DNA of 37,117 bases from an uncultured Clostridia bacterium (GCA_946184925.1 CAMHHL010000014.1:1-37117), one strand, 5' to 3'. Shown: positions 7,983 through 15,975, counted from the stretch's first letter. Made by a program: numbers and translations. The notes: generated by a model not told the origin, from the sequence alone.

Positions 7983-8064
7983 TATCCTGTAAAAAAATTA
8001 AATAGCAAATAAACGGTAAATTGCGGTAAATAACTCCGCAAAAATTGTGAGAACTGACGGATTA

Positions 8065-8097
8065 ACAAAGAAAGGCGCGCCTCAGAGAGACGCGCCC
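8065..8097 (-). terminator. Intrinsic terminator after the larger Fn3 gene
   Basis: On the minus strand GGCGCG pairs with CGCGCC, with an inner CTC/GAG, and TTTCTTTGT follows. It ends the 8116-9330 transcript before the next Fn3 gene, so the two Fn3 genes are probably separate transcripts. Confidence 0.75.
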
Positions 8098-8115
8098 GAA
8101 TTATTAAGTGTGTGA

Positions 8116-9330
8116 TTATTCTACTGTAATCATGAGATAAACAACGCGGCTTGCTGTCTTGATAGCGCCCTTGTTGCCGAACTCATCGAGGAGAGCCTTG
8201 CACTCGTCGTTAACTGTGAGCTTGATGATTGCAGAACCCTCAGCCTCAGCTGTGATTACGGAATCGTCGATGGAAACTACATCCTTGCCCTCGATAACCT
8301 CTGCATTGTAGAGACCGTTAGCACTGATGAAGTCAGCAAGGAGCTTGCCCTCGTAGTACTTCTCGCCAACGCTGAAGTTGAGAACGATGTGGAGGTTCTT
8401 GAGACCGTCGTTGTCAGCATCCTCGTCAGGCATGAAGTAGTAGCTGTTTACGCCGTCTCTCTTGGGAGCAAAGAGAACGATTCTCTCGTCGCTTGCGAAG
8501 GAAGTACTTACGTTGACAGCCTTAACCTTGTACATATAGCCTGCGGGGTTGTTGGGAACGTCTGTGTCGCTGTAGGAAGTTGCGCTTGTTGTAGCAACCT
8601 TTACAAAGCCCTTTGATGTGGAGGACTCACGATATACCTCGTATGTCTTTGCGCCCTTTACGGAGTTCCAATTGAGCTCAACGGATTTAGCGCTGCCTGC
8701 CTCGCGGGCAACAAGACCTGTGGGCTGAGCAAGATATGTGAGAGCTCTCTGTGTAATTCTTGCGGAAAATGTCTTTGTAGCGGAATCGTAGCAAGCAACC
8801 TGATATGTGTATCTTGTGCCGGATGTTACGTCCTTGTCAACATAAACGTTGGTCTTTGTTGAAGTAACCTTTGTGAAGGAACCGGAGCCTGACTTTCTGT
8901 AAAGAACGTACTTTGTGGCGCCGTGTCTCTTGTGCCAGCTTACTCTTACACCGTTTGTGGTGTTTGTGAGTGAACGGAAGTCGGAGAAGTTGATTCTCTT
9001 AATCTTAGCAGCAGCGGAAGCAGCGCTTGTTTTCTTTCCGTTAACAGCCTTAACCTTGTAGTTATAAACTGTGCCGGCGTTTACGCTGAAATCCTTTGTT
9101 GAAAGTTTAGCAGTTGTCCTGATGAGCTTGTTGTTGCGGTATACCTTATATTTCTTGGCACCCGAAACCTTGCTCCACTTAACCTGGATAGCGTTCATTG
9201 TGTTAGTTGCCTTTACGCCTGTGGGTTTCTTAAGTGATGCCGCCGAAGCAGAGGAAGCGCCGAAAGCAAAAGCGGACACTGCCATCATAGCCGCGAGAGC
9301 AACACTGATGATTCTTTTTGTTGTCTTCAA
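8116..9330 (-). CDS. Secreted Fn3-repeat surface protein
   Basis: A 404-aa exported protein. The signal peptide KRIISVALAAMMAVSAFAFG ends in an ASSASA-type cleavage site. Three Fn3-like repeats follow (AIQVKWSKVSGAKKYKVYR, GVRVSWHKRHGATKYVLYR, SVELNWNSVKGAKTYEVYR), then a divergent Ig-like C-terminal domain containing VVSIDDSVITAEAEGSAII. I set the start at a TTG at 9330 because AAGGAGG stands 8 nt upstream and the signal peptide follows directly; the longer ORF to 9414 would put the ribosome binding site inside the coding region. It parallels the 6766-7905 protein. No sorting motif or ligand is evident. Confidence 0.85.
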   Translation of the reverse strand: MKTTKRIISVALAAMMAVSAFAFGASSASAASLKKPTGVKATNTMNAIQVKWSKVSGAKKYKVYRNNKLIRTTAKLSTKDFSVNAGTVYNYKVKAVNGKKTSAASAAAKIKRINFSDFRSLTNTTNGVRVSWHKRHGATKYVLYRKSGSGSFTKVTSTKTNVYVDKDVTSGTRYTYQVACYDSATKTFSARITQRALTYLAQPTGLVAREAGSAKSVELNWNSVKGAKTYEVYRESSTSKGFVKVATTSATSYSDTDVPNNPAGYMYKVKAVNVSTSFASDERIVLFAPKRDGVNSYYFMPDEDADNDGLKNLHIVLNFSVGEKYYEGKLLADFISANGLYNAEVIEGKDVVSIDDSVITAEAEGSAIIKLTVNDECKALLDEFGNKGAIKTASRVVYLMITVE

Positions 9331-9345
9331 TTTAATTTCCTCCTT

Positions 9346-9375
9346 ATTGTTGATAACAATACACATTAGATTATA
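9346..9375 (-). promoter_or_regulatory. Promoter -10 and possible operator of the larger Fn3 gene
   Basis: On the minus strand TGTTATAAT (extended -10) lies at 9370-9378, placing the start of transcription near 9363. A palindrome ATTGTT-ATC-AACAAT at 9346-9360 sits just after that start and ends shortly before the AAGGAGG site. It could be a repressor operator or a small leader hairpin. No canonical -35 is seen. Confidence 0.45.
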
Positions 9376-9457
9376 ACACGCCGCATAAAAAAGCGCTAGT
9401 GGCATTTTGCACAATTAATGCGGCAAAGCGTTGGTGAATTTGCGAAAAATGTTACGA

Positions 9458-10297
9458 TTATGTCTCATCCGGACGAAGCTTGAAGTGGACAAAGAGCATA
9501 ACAAACGAAATCACGAGAAGCATAGCCGCGACGATGAACATGTTGGTGAAGAAGGTCGTCAGATATGTAGTGTACAGGTCGTTGAGCGCCCGTGTGATTA
9601 TCGTTATCTTGCCGATGAGCCCGCTCGAGAGGACGATTGCCGGAATCCCGAGCACAAAGAGCCCGGAGCCCGAAAAGCTGTAGAAAATATATCTGCACGC
9701 CCGGTGCTTCCACTCGTTTGTGAGAATTAAGAACAGAATCAGCAGCACGGAAACAACCGCAGCCGCAATCGTGACGATGGTCAGAATTCTGTTGTAGTTC
9801 AGATATGACTTCTGAAGTGACGAAAGGTACGAAATCTTGATGTTGTCGGCGTAGATTTTGCTTGCTTCCTTTACGAAGAAATCGACGCTTTCTCCGGAGT
9901 AATCCTTGATTCCCCTGCTCTGGGCATACTGCGCAATACTCTCGCGCAAATCTCTCGAGAAGCGGTCGGTGCTTACGCTGAGCTTTTCGCCCGCGTAGAA
10001 GCTGTCGATATAGCTCTGAACGCCCTCGCGCACCAGAACCTCGTCAACAAGATCCTCGAAGAAGCTCTTGTTCAGTCCGCTCGCGTCGCCGAGGTCGATG
10101 AGACTGTCGGTAATTTCGTCACACAAATCGGCGTAATAGTTCGAGTTGTTCACGGTGTCGGTGAGGAAGTCCTTGCTGAACACCGTCATTTTGACAAACG
10201 CGCTCAGCGCGCAAATTGTGAGCGAAAGAGCAAGAATGAACGAAATAATGAGATAGCACACCTTTGAGGCGGTTTTGCTTTTGAAAAGATTTTTCAT
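9458..10297 (-). CDS. Four-TM membrane protein of unknown function
   Basis: A 279-aa protein I do not recognise. Predicted layout: a short basic N-terminus, TM1 near residues 14-37 (VCYLIISFILALSLTICALS), a polar extracellular region of about 130 residues rich in Asp and Ser, then three C-terminal TMs near 168-192, 205-228 and 248-272. It ends with a short charged tail. It is the third gene of the minus-strand operon after the sortase, 12 nt downstream of it, with AAGGCGGTG before the ATG. The position suggests a role in cell-envelope assembly or in handling the sorted protein, but that is inference from context only. Confidence 0.75.
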   Translation of the reverse strand: MKNLFKSKTASKVCYLIISFILALSLTICALSAFVKMTVFSKDFLTDTVNNSNYYADLCDEITDSLIDLGDASGLNKSFFEDLVDEVLVREGVQSYIDSFYAGEKLSVSTDRFSRDLRESIAQYAQSRGIKDYSGESVDFFVKEASKIYADNIKISYLSSLQKSYLNYNRILTIVTIAAAVVSVLLILFLILTNEWKHRACRYIFYSFSGSGLFVLGIPAIVLSSGLIGKITIITRALNDLYTTYLTTFFTNMFIVAAMLLVISFVMLFVHFKLRPDET

Positions 10298-10309
10298 ATT
10301 GTCACCGCC

Positions 10310-10978
10310 TTATTCATACAGCCCGACAATCTCGGGACCGGAGATTTTGTCTGCATAGACGAAAAATCTCTTTTCAGTGAGTCCGAGTGTGTCGAACGGA
10401 TAGCAGGTGTAGAGAACAAGGTTCTCCTCGTCCGCGGAAAGGTCAAACGCTTTTTTGTCGGTGTCCTTCAGGATTGCGGTTTTGTTGATTTTGTATTTGT
10501 AGTTGCCCCAGCTTGTCCTGATTGTGACAACGTCGCCTTTCTTAACGTTCTTGAGCCCGTTGAAGTAGGTGTTGTTGTGGCCGGCAACAAGGATTGTTTT
10601 GCCGTAGCCGGGGACGAAGCTGCCTGCGTACACTCCGACGCCGTTGCGCAGAGCAATGTCGCCGTCGCCGAAGAAAAGCTTGGCGTCAACGTTTCTGCCT
10701 TTGATTTTCAGGTCGCCGAACTGTTTGTTAATCCCCGGGAACTCAACCTCTGAGGCATCGACGGTGTCCTTGCTGTCGCCGGTCGGAACAAAGATGTTCT
10801 CGTACTCCTTCGAGTAGTCAACCTGCTTGTCCGAGAGAAAAACGCTTCCGATTGAAAGAATGTCCGAGAACATCGGATAGCCCACGGCGAATACCGCAAG
10901 ATACAAAAGCAGACAGAAAGCTACGGGAATGGCAATCAGCCGCAATATTCTCTTTTTCTTTTCGGATTTCTTTTTCAT
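10310..10978 (-). CDS. Sortase, class D-like
   Basis: Membrane-bound cysteine transpeptidase (222 aa) that joins sorted proteins to the cell wall. A basic N-terminus and one TM (near residues 12-34) anchor it. The catalytic domain shows the histidine in ILVAGHNNTYF, the cysteine in VLYTCYPFDT and the arginine in TEKRFFVYA, in the order expected of the His-Cys-Arg set; the TCYPF form points to class D. Its ATG overlaps the stop of the upstream gene by 4 nt (ATGA). That gene encodes a small protein with a C-terminal sorting-like signal, which is therefore the likely dedicated substrate. The ribosome binding site is weak, in keeping with coupled translation. Confidence 0.9.
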   Translation of the reverse strand: MKKKSEKKKRILRLIAIPVAFCLLLYLAVFAVGYPMFSDILSIGSVFLSDKQVDYSKEYENIFVPTGDSKDTVDASEVEFPGINKQFGDLKIKGRNVDAKLFFGDGDIALRNGVGVYAGSFVPGYGKTILVAGHNNTYFNGLKNVKKGDVVTIRTSWGNYKYKINKTAILKDTDKKAFDLSADEENLVLYTCYPFDTLGLTEKRFFVYADKISGPEIVGLYE

Positions 10979-11538
10979 TTTACAGCTGTCTTTCTTTTAG
11001 ATAATAAAACTCCGGCGCAGGATACCGCAAGGAGCGTACCTGTTACGGCGATAACCGTCATGGGAACAGCTTCGTCGCCGGCGCCTGTTGCCTTGACGAC
11101 GTTGCCCGACTCGTCAATAACGACGTCGCCGCTCTTGTTGATTATCTTTACCCCTTTTGTGAGGTCGGAGCCGGCTCCCGCCGAAAGGTCGAGAACTCCT
11201 GCCGCCGCTCTTGCATAGCCGAGGAAGGTTTTTACTTCGTCGGCAGAGAGCTCGCCGTAGCTCGAGCGCTTTGTGCTCTCGAGGTACGAACGTCCGGCGT
11301 TGATATAGCCGTTAATCTCGTCAGCCTGAGCCTGAGTCATGTCAATGGTGTTGAAGTTCGCTTCCGCCTGATTGATATATGAATCAGGAACATAAACTGC
11401 GTTGCCGTTCATGTTTGAGGGCGTGCGCATGTTGTTGAGCACGCTCTGCTCGGCAGAGTTAATCCCTGCGGCAAATGCCGGTATACAGGAAAGCGCCGCG
11501 AGCGCGACAACCGCGATAAGTGCAATAATCTTTTTCAT
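10975..11538 (-). CDS. Small surface protein with atypical sorting signal (candidate sortase substrate)
   Basis: A 187-aa protein with a signal peptide (MKKIIALIAVVALAALS, cleavage near AFAA), a helical polar middle region, and a C-terminus built like a cell-wall sorting signal: VKATG, a short acidic stretch AGDEAVP, a hydrophobic segment of about 20 residues and the basic tail SKRKTAVK. VKATG stands where LPxTG is normally found. No known domain in the middle. The ORF track extends to 11706, but those 56 extra codons lie largely in the MITE-like element; AAAGGAG precedes the ATG at 11538, and the signal peptide begins there. First gene of the operon with the sortase and the four-TM protein. 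Confidence 0.82.
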   Translation of the reverse strand: MKKIIALIAVVALAALSCIPAFAAGINSAEQSVLNNMRTPSNMNGNAVYVPDSYINQAEANFNTIDMTQAQADEINGYINAGRSYLESTKRSSYGELSADEVKTFLGYARAAAGVLDLSAGAGSDLTKGVKIINKSGDVVIDESGNVVKATGAGDEAVPMTVIAVTGTLLAVSCAGVLLSKRKTAVK

Positions 11539-11561
11539 GTTGCAAGTCTCCTTTCCTTTCA

Positions 11562-11730
11562 TTAAGGCAACACCGCACAATTCAAGGCGCACGGCTTGCT
11601 TGAATATTATTCCGTCAGTTTGCCCAAAAAATCTCGGCAAGGCGTCAGCCTTACCTTGATTTATTTGTACAACCTGACGAAAAATCTTGCTACGCAATCC
11701 GCACACCTGAATTATGCGGTATTGCCTTAA
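11562..11730. mobile_element. MITE-like element, 169 bp
   Basis: Terminal inverted repeats of 23 bp with two differences (consensus TTAAGGCAAYACCGCAYAAT at the ends), and weaker pairing further inward (GGCGCACGG against GGTGTGCGG, and CGTCAG against CTGACG). The whole element is one long imperfect palindrome with no transposase. TTAA at each end may be part of the repeat or the duplicated target. It lies 24 bp upstream of the sortase-operon start codon and encodes most of the spurious N-terminal extension in the ORF track. Confidence 0.78.
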
Positions 11731-11747
11731 ATATTCATATGGTCAGT

Positions 11748-11767
11748 TCTCCGGGTGTTTCCGGAGA
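11748..11767. other. Hairpin TCTCCGG/CCGGAGA
   Basis: A perfect 7-bp stem with a 6-nt loop between the MITE and the polysaccharide promoter. No U-tract on either strand, so it is not an obvious terminator. Function unknown. Confidence 0.45.
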
Positions 11768-11961
11768 GGCCAAAATAACAATCCACGAAAATGTATATTA
11801 TCACAAAAGAAAGAAAAAGTAAAGAGTAAAAATATACAATATAAGTCGAAAAAAACAGGCGTTTGCTTGTTTTCGGGGATAAGAGTGCATTAAATTAATT
11901 CGAAAACAACAGACGATTTTATGCAAGAATATAGAAAATACTGTAATAACTCCGATTATTA

Positions 11962-11990
11962 TTGCAAAAAAAGGCGTTTTAAGGTAGAAT
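11962..11990 (+). promoter_or_regulatory. Sigma-A-type promoter for the polysaccharide operon
   Basis: TTGCAA and TAGAAT are separated by exactly 17 bp. Transcription should start near 11997, giving a leader of about 30 nt. The spacing and position directly before the first gene of a 15-kb co-directional array support the call. Confidence 0.62.
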
Positions 11991-11992
11991 GT

Positions 11993-12027
11993 ATACTGCA
12001 TAATTACGTAAAACAGAGGTGCAGTAT
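11993..12027 (+). promoter_or_regulatory. Leader inverted repeat overlapping the first start codon
   Basis: ATACTGCA at 11993-12000 is the exact complement of TGCAGTAT at 12020-12027. The second arm contains the first two bases of the wzz-like ATG, and the AGAGG ribosome binding site lies in the loop. If transcription starts within or before the first arm, this stem could limit initiation. Confidence 0.45.
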
Positions 12028-12781
12028 GGAAAAATACGAGAACACTGAAACGCGTGAAATATCGCTCAAGGATTTATTCAACACTTTCAAGAAGGGCTTG
12101 TGGATAATGCTTGCCGCGGCGATAGTCTGCGGAACGATTGCATACGGATATTCCGCCTTCTTTATCAAGAAAACCTATTCTACGTCGGTAAAGCTCTATG
12201 TTGTGTCAGCAACAACAAACGAGAATGCCTACAACGATTTGAGCGCACATAATCTCTCAAAGTCGCTTGTAAAGACATATGTGAGTATGCTCACCTCGAA
12301 CAATTTCTTCATCAAGCTTGCCGAGAACCTTGACGACAAATACACTGCGGAGCAGCTCGGCGGAATGGTGTCGTTCGTGTCCGACGAAGATAACACAACC
12401 GAGGTGTTCACCGCGTCGGTAAGAGCCGGCTCGCCTACGGAAGCCAAGATTATTGCCGACAGCATCGAGGACGTAGCCCCCGGCGTTATCGCCGCACTCA
12501 ACGACAACGAAGCAAAGCTGAAAATTGTCGACAGCGCGACTATCCCGACGGCGCCTTCATCGCCTAATGTTCCGAGGAACACGCTCCTTGCCGCGGCGGC
12601 AGGCTTTGTGCTTGCGTTGATTTTCGTTTTCGTCAGGGAAGCTCTCGACAACAAAATCAAGTATTCCGCGGAGCTCACCGACATCGAAGGAATCCCGGTG
12701 CTTTCCGCTATTCCGGACTTTAACGGAGAGCCGATTATCCTCGGTAAGGAAGAAAGTACAGCAGAAACGGAGGTACAGTGA
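12026..12781 (+). CDS. Wzz/CpsC-like chain-length and kinase-activator protein
   Basis: A 251-aa membrane protein that sets polymer length and activates the partner tyrosine kinase. TM1 lies near residues 25-48 (LWIMLAAAIVCGTIAYGYSA), an extracytoplasmic Wzz domain follows, then the Pro-rich ATIPTAPSSPNVPRN motif just before TM2 (near 188-210), and a short cytoplasmic tail. This is the split Gram-positive form in which the kinase is a separate protein. The start at 12026 (MEKYENTE) follows AGAGGTG; the longer ORF starts upstream of the predicted promoter. Its stop overlaps the kinase start by one base (TGATG). First gene of the operon. Confidence 0.9.
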   Translation: MEKYENTETREISLKDLFNTFKKGLWIMLAAAIVCGTIAYGYSAFFIKKTYSTSVKLYVVSATTNENAYNDLSAHNLSKSLVKTYVSMLTSNNFFIKLAENLDDKYTAEQLGGMVSFVSDEDNTTEVFTASVRAGSPTEAKIIADSIEDVAPGVIAALNDNEAKLKIVDSATIPTAPSSPNVPRNTLLAAAAGFVLALIFVFVREALDNKIKYSAELTDIEGIPVLSAIPDFNGEPIILGKEESTAETEVQ

Positions 12782-13491
12782 TGGCAAAGAAAAAGAAAAA
12801 CAGCCCCCAGAGAAGCCAGGCGCTGTTGTTCCAGGTTACAGAATCATATAAAAAGGCGAGAACAAGCCTTGTGTATTCCATAATCAAGAAGGGCTGCCGC
12901 AAGGTCGTTATTACAAGCTCGTTCAAGAGCGAGGGCAAAACCACAACCGCCGTGAATATCGCCATAGCGCTTTCGCAGCAGGTTGACACCAGAGTTCTCA
13001 TCATCGACTGCGACCTTCGCCGTCCTACGGTTCACACCATTCTCGGGGTGAATTCCGACAAGGGACTCGCGAACTATCTCAACAACGAGTGTCCGCTCAG
13101 CGAAGCGGTTACAAAGACAGACAACGAGAGCCTCGACACCATCACCTTCGGCGCAATTCCGCCGAACCCGTCCGAGCTCCTCGCGAGCGAGGGCATGGGC
13201 GAAATGATTGGAGAGCTCGAGAAGGAGTATGACTACATTATCTTCGACACACCCCCGGTCAATATGGTCGTCGACGTTGTTCCGCTCATCGGACTTTCCG
13301 ACGGTGTTGTGCTTGTTGTCAAGCACAACGAGACAACTTACCCCGAGTTCAAAAAGGCGGTTGAAACCCTCAAGCGCAACAACGCCAAAATCCTCGGAGC
13401 CATTATCAACTATATCCCGACAGTAGAAACCTCCAAGGGCGGCTACTACTTTGACAAACGCAGAAAAGACAGGACTTACGGAGTTTATTGA
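12781..13491 (+). CDS. Bacterial tyrosine kinase (BY-kinase, CpsD/CapB type)
   Basis: A 236-aa cytoplasmic ATPase and protein-tyrosine autokinase that works with the Wzz-like partner to control capsule polymerisation. Walker A is SSFKSEGKTTTAVN, Walker A' is VLIIDCDLRRP and Walker B is YIIFDTPP. The C-terminal tail has the tyrosine cluster GGYYFDKRRKDRTYGVY, the expected autophosphorylation region. Length is normal. The start at 12781 follows GGAGG with 8-nt spacing; the GTG at 12778 is less likely. A CpsB/Wzb phosphatase, often adjacent in other loci, is absent from this window. Confidence 0.93.
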   Translation: MAKKKKNSPQRSQALLFQVTESYKKARTSLVYSIIKKGCRKVVITSSFKSEGKTTTAVNIAIALSQQVDTRVLIIDCDLRRPTVHTILGVNSDKGLANYLNNECPLSEAVTKTDNESLDTITFGAIPPNPSELLASEGMGEMIGELEKEYDYIIFDTPPVNMVVDVVPLIGLSDGVVLVVKHNETTYPEFKKAVETLKRNNAKILGAIINYIPTVETSKGGYYFDKRRKDRTYGVY

Positions 13492-13515
13492 TTTCCGTAT
13501 TTTTGGAGAGGAAAT

Positions 13516-14970
13516 ATGTATCAAAAGGGTTCGAAAAGCTTTATCAAGCACTTTGATTTTCTGCTAATCGACATTTTGTGCTTGAATATATCATATGTGA
13601 TTTCCTACTTTTTCACACAAGGTAAGTTTAGCGGCTTGTATGACGGCTCGCACGGACGGTTTGTCGTCGTGCTCAACGTCATCATGCTTGTGACGGCTTT
13701 GCTTTCAAAAAGCTATAAAAATATATTAAAACGAGGACTGTACAAGGAGTTCGTCAGCGTGCTGAAGCTGACGGTAATCACGTTCTTCGCCTACTCGTTC
13801 TACTACTTCACGCTTCAGAGGGTTCTCAAGGACGAGGATAACAACATCATATGGTTCGTTATTCCGGCATTCTTCGTGATTTGTTATGTATGCCGTGTTG
13901 TTTACAAGAGGATTCTTCGGTTCTTTATCTCAAAGAACCCCGGAGCGTCAATCCTTATCGTCACCACCAGCACAATCGCCGACAAGGTCGTTTCCCAGTT
14001 CCACAAGAGGGAGTACGGCGCCTATACAATCGCCGGGCTTGTCATAGTGGACAAGGATTTGACAGGCAAAAAGTTCAAGGGCGAGACCGTAGTCGCGGGG
14101 CTCAGCGACGCGGCGGATTATGTCTGCCGCCAGTGGGTTGACGAGGTGCTGATTGACGTTCACCGCGACGCCGAATTCCCGAAAAAGCTCGTCAAGCAGT
14201 TCGAGACTATGGGACTGACAATTCACACCCGTATCGCGAACGCGTATTCCGCGTCAACGAAAAACCAGATTGTCGAGACAATCGGCGGCTACACCGTGCT
14301 CACAACCTCGATAAGCTACGCCTCGGGCTGGCAGATGATGATTAAGCGTGCGGTAGATATAATCGGCGGAATTCTCGGCTGCATAGCCACGGGGCTTGCG
14401 TTCTTAGTAGTAGCTCCGCTCATTTACATAAAATCACCGGGACCGATTTTCTTCAAGCAGGAGCGAATCGGCAAGAACGGAAAGGTTTTCGGCTGCTTTA
14501 AATTCAGAACAATGTACACCGACGCCGAGGAGCGCAAGAAGGAGCTCATGGACAAGAACCGCGTCAAGGACGGCATGATGTTCAAGCTCGAGTTTGACCC
14601 GCGAATCATCGGCTCCCAAAAGCTCGAAAACGGCAAGATTAAGAAGGGGCTCGGCGGCTGGCTGAGAACGCTCTCAATCGACGAGCTTCCGCAGTCAATC
14701 AACGTTCTCAGGGGCGACATGAGCCTCGTCGGAACCCGTCCGCCTACTCTCGACGAGTGGGAGAAGTACGAGCTCCACCACCGCGCGCGTCTCGCCATTA
14801 AGCCCGGAATCACCGGAATGTGGCAGGTAAGCGGACGAAGCAAAATCACCGACTTCGAGGAGGTTGTCCGTCTTGACACAACCTATATCCGCGAATGGTC
14901 GCTTAAGCTTGACGTAAAAATACTTCTAAAAACAGTGGTCGCCGTCCTCAGACGCGACGGTTCGATGTAA
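13516..14970 (+). CDS. Priming polyprenyl-phosphate glycosyl-1-phosphate transferase (WbaP/CpsE type)
   Basis: Starts repeat-unit assembly by moving a hexose-1-phosphate from a UDP-sugar to undecaprenyl phosphate. The 484-aa protein has four N-terminal TMs (residues 15-130), a CoA-binding-like Rossmann domain (SILIVTTSTIADKVVSQF), a fifth membrane segment near 275-300, and the C-terminal catalytic domain with GPIFFKQERIGKNGKVF, FKFRTMY, SLVGTRPPTLDEWEKY and PGITGMWQVSGRS. These are the standard motifs of the bacterial sugar transferase family. Galactose or glucose is the usual sugar, but the sequence does not settle which. GGAGAGG precedes the ATG. Confidence 0.94.
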   Translation: MYQKGSKSFIKHFDFLLIDILCLNISYVISYFFTQGKFSGLYDGSHGRFVVVLNVIMLVTALLSKSYKNILKRGLYKEFVSVLKLTVITFFAYSFYYFTLQRVLKDEDNNIIWFVIPAFFVICYVCRVVYKRILRFFISKNPGASILIVTTSTIADKVVSQFHKREYGAYTIAGLVIVDKDLTGKKFKGETVVAGLSDAADYVCRQWVDEVLIDVHRDAEFPKKLVKQFETMGLTIHTRIANAYSASTKNQIVETIGGYTVLTTSISYASGWQMMIKRAVDIIGGILGCIATGLAFLVVAPLIYIKSPGPIFFKQERIGKNGKVFGCFKFRTMYTDAEERKKELMDKNRVKDGMMFKLEFDPRIIGSQKLENGKIKKGLGGWLRTLSIDELPQSINVLRGDMSLVGTRPPTLDEWEKYELHHRARLAIKPGITGMWQVSGRSKITDFEEVVRLDTTYIREWSLKLDVKILLKTVVAVLRRDGSM

Positions 14971-14988
14971 ATCCGAAAGAGGGAAAAT

Positions 14989-15441
14989 ATGAAGGTTTGT
15001 CTGGTTGGTTCGTCGGGAGGACACCTGACGCATTTGTATATGCTCAAGCCGTTCTGGAAAGATAAAGAACGGTTTTGGGTGACTTTTGACAAAGAGGACG
15101 CGAGGAGCCTGCTTGAAGGCGAGAAGATGTATCCGTGCTATTACCCCACGAACAGAAGCCTCAAGGCGCTGATAATTAATACCCGTCTTGCAATAAAGGT
15201 TCTGCGCAAGGAACGCCCGGACGTGATTATATCATCCGGAGCGGCGGTTGCTGTGCCGTTCTTCTGGCTCGGCAAGCTTTTTTTCAAAGCGAAAACAGTT
15301 TATATCGAGGTTTTTGACCGCATTGATAAATCTACAGTTACCGGAAAAATGGTCTACAAGGTTACCGACAGGTTCATTGTTGAGTGGGAAGAGATGAAAG
15401 ATGTCTATCCCAAGGCTATCAACCTCGGAAGCATTTTTTAA
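14989..15441 (+). CDS. Alg14-like subunit of a split glycosyltransferase (CpsF/PssD type)
   Basis: A 150-aa protein matching the Alg14/CpsF/PssD family, the membrane-associating partner of a two-part GT28-like transferase. It opens with CLVGSSGGHLTHLYML, the glycine-rich loop of the family, and has DVIISSGAAVAVPFFW in the middle with a hydrophobic face for membrane contact. It is followed 15 nt later by the Alg13-like catalytic partner. Together they usually add the second sugar to the primed carrier, in streptococci a beta-1,4 linkage; that linkage is not proven here. Confidence 0.9.
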   Translation: MKVCLVGSSGGHLTHLYMLKPFWKDKERFWVTFDKEDARSLLEGEKMYPCYYPTNRSLKALIINTRLAIKVLRKERPDVIISSGAAVAVPFFWLGKLFFKAKTVYIEVFDRIDKSTVTGKMVYKVTDRFIVEWEEMKDVYPKAINLGSIF

Positions 15442-15456
15442 TTTATCGGAGAAGCT

Positions 15457-15975
15457 ATGATTTTTGTGACAGTTGGTACTCACGAGCAGCAGTTTAACAG
15501 GCTGATTGAGTATGTTGACAATCTAAAAAAAGATAACATCATCACCGAGGACGTAGTTATGCAAACAGGTTTTTCAACCTATGAGCCGCGGTACTGCGAG
15601 TGGAGTAAGCTCTATCCCTACAAGAAGATGATAAAATATGTTGACGAAGCGCGTTTGGTTATCACTCACGGAGGTCCGTCAAGCTTTATTATGCCGCTCC
15701 AGGTCGGCAAAATCCCGATTGTGGTTCCGCGTCAGCTCAAGTTTGAGGAGCATGTCAACGACCATCAGCTCGAGTTTGCAAAGGCTGTCGCCGAGCGTCA
15801 GCATAACATTATAACAATAGAAAATATTGATGACTTGAAGGATACTATTCTGAATTATAACGATATAATCAAAAATATGAACGCAAGCTCCGAAGGGAAC
15901 AACGCTAAGTTCAACGAGCGTTTTTCGGAAATTGTTGACGAGCTTTTCGCTGAGAGCGGGAAGAAAAAACATTGA
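15457..15975 (+). CDS. Alg13-like catalytic subunit of a split glycosyltransferase (CpsG/PssE type)
   Basis: A 172-aa protein forming the GT-B C-terminal half of the split enzyme. It starts IFVTVGTHEQQFNRLIEYVD and contains the nucleotide-sugar binding region ARLVITHGGPSSFIMPLQVG followed by PIVVPRQLKFEEHVNDHQ, both hallmarks of the Alg13/MurG-like domain. GGAGAAG precedes the start. It should act with the preceding Alg14-like protein on the inner face of the membrane. The pair is complete and ordered as in streptococcal and rhizobial loci. Confidence 0.9.
   Translation: MIFVTVGTHEQQFNRLIEYVDNLKKDNIITEDVVMQTGFSTYEPRYCEWSKLYPYKKMIKYVDEARLVITHGGPSSFIMPLQVGKIPIVVPRQLKFEEHVNDHQLEFAKAVAERQHNIITIENIDDLKDTILNYNDIIKNMNASSEGNNAKFNERFSEIVDELFAESGKKKH

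Noticed and set aside
9380-9424. Inverted repeat GCCGCAT/ATGCGGC as terminator of the sortase operon
   Set aside because: The arms are 31 nt apart with no clear U-tract after the second arm on the minus strand, and the region overlaps the next promoter; terminator function is not supported.
10975-11706. 243-aa version of the small sorted protein
   Set aside because: The first 56 codons lie mostly in the MITE-like element and put the signal peptide in the interior; AAAGGAG supports the start at 11538.
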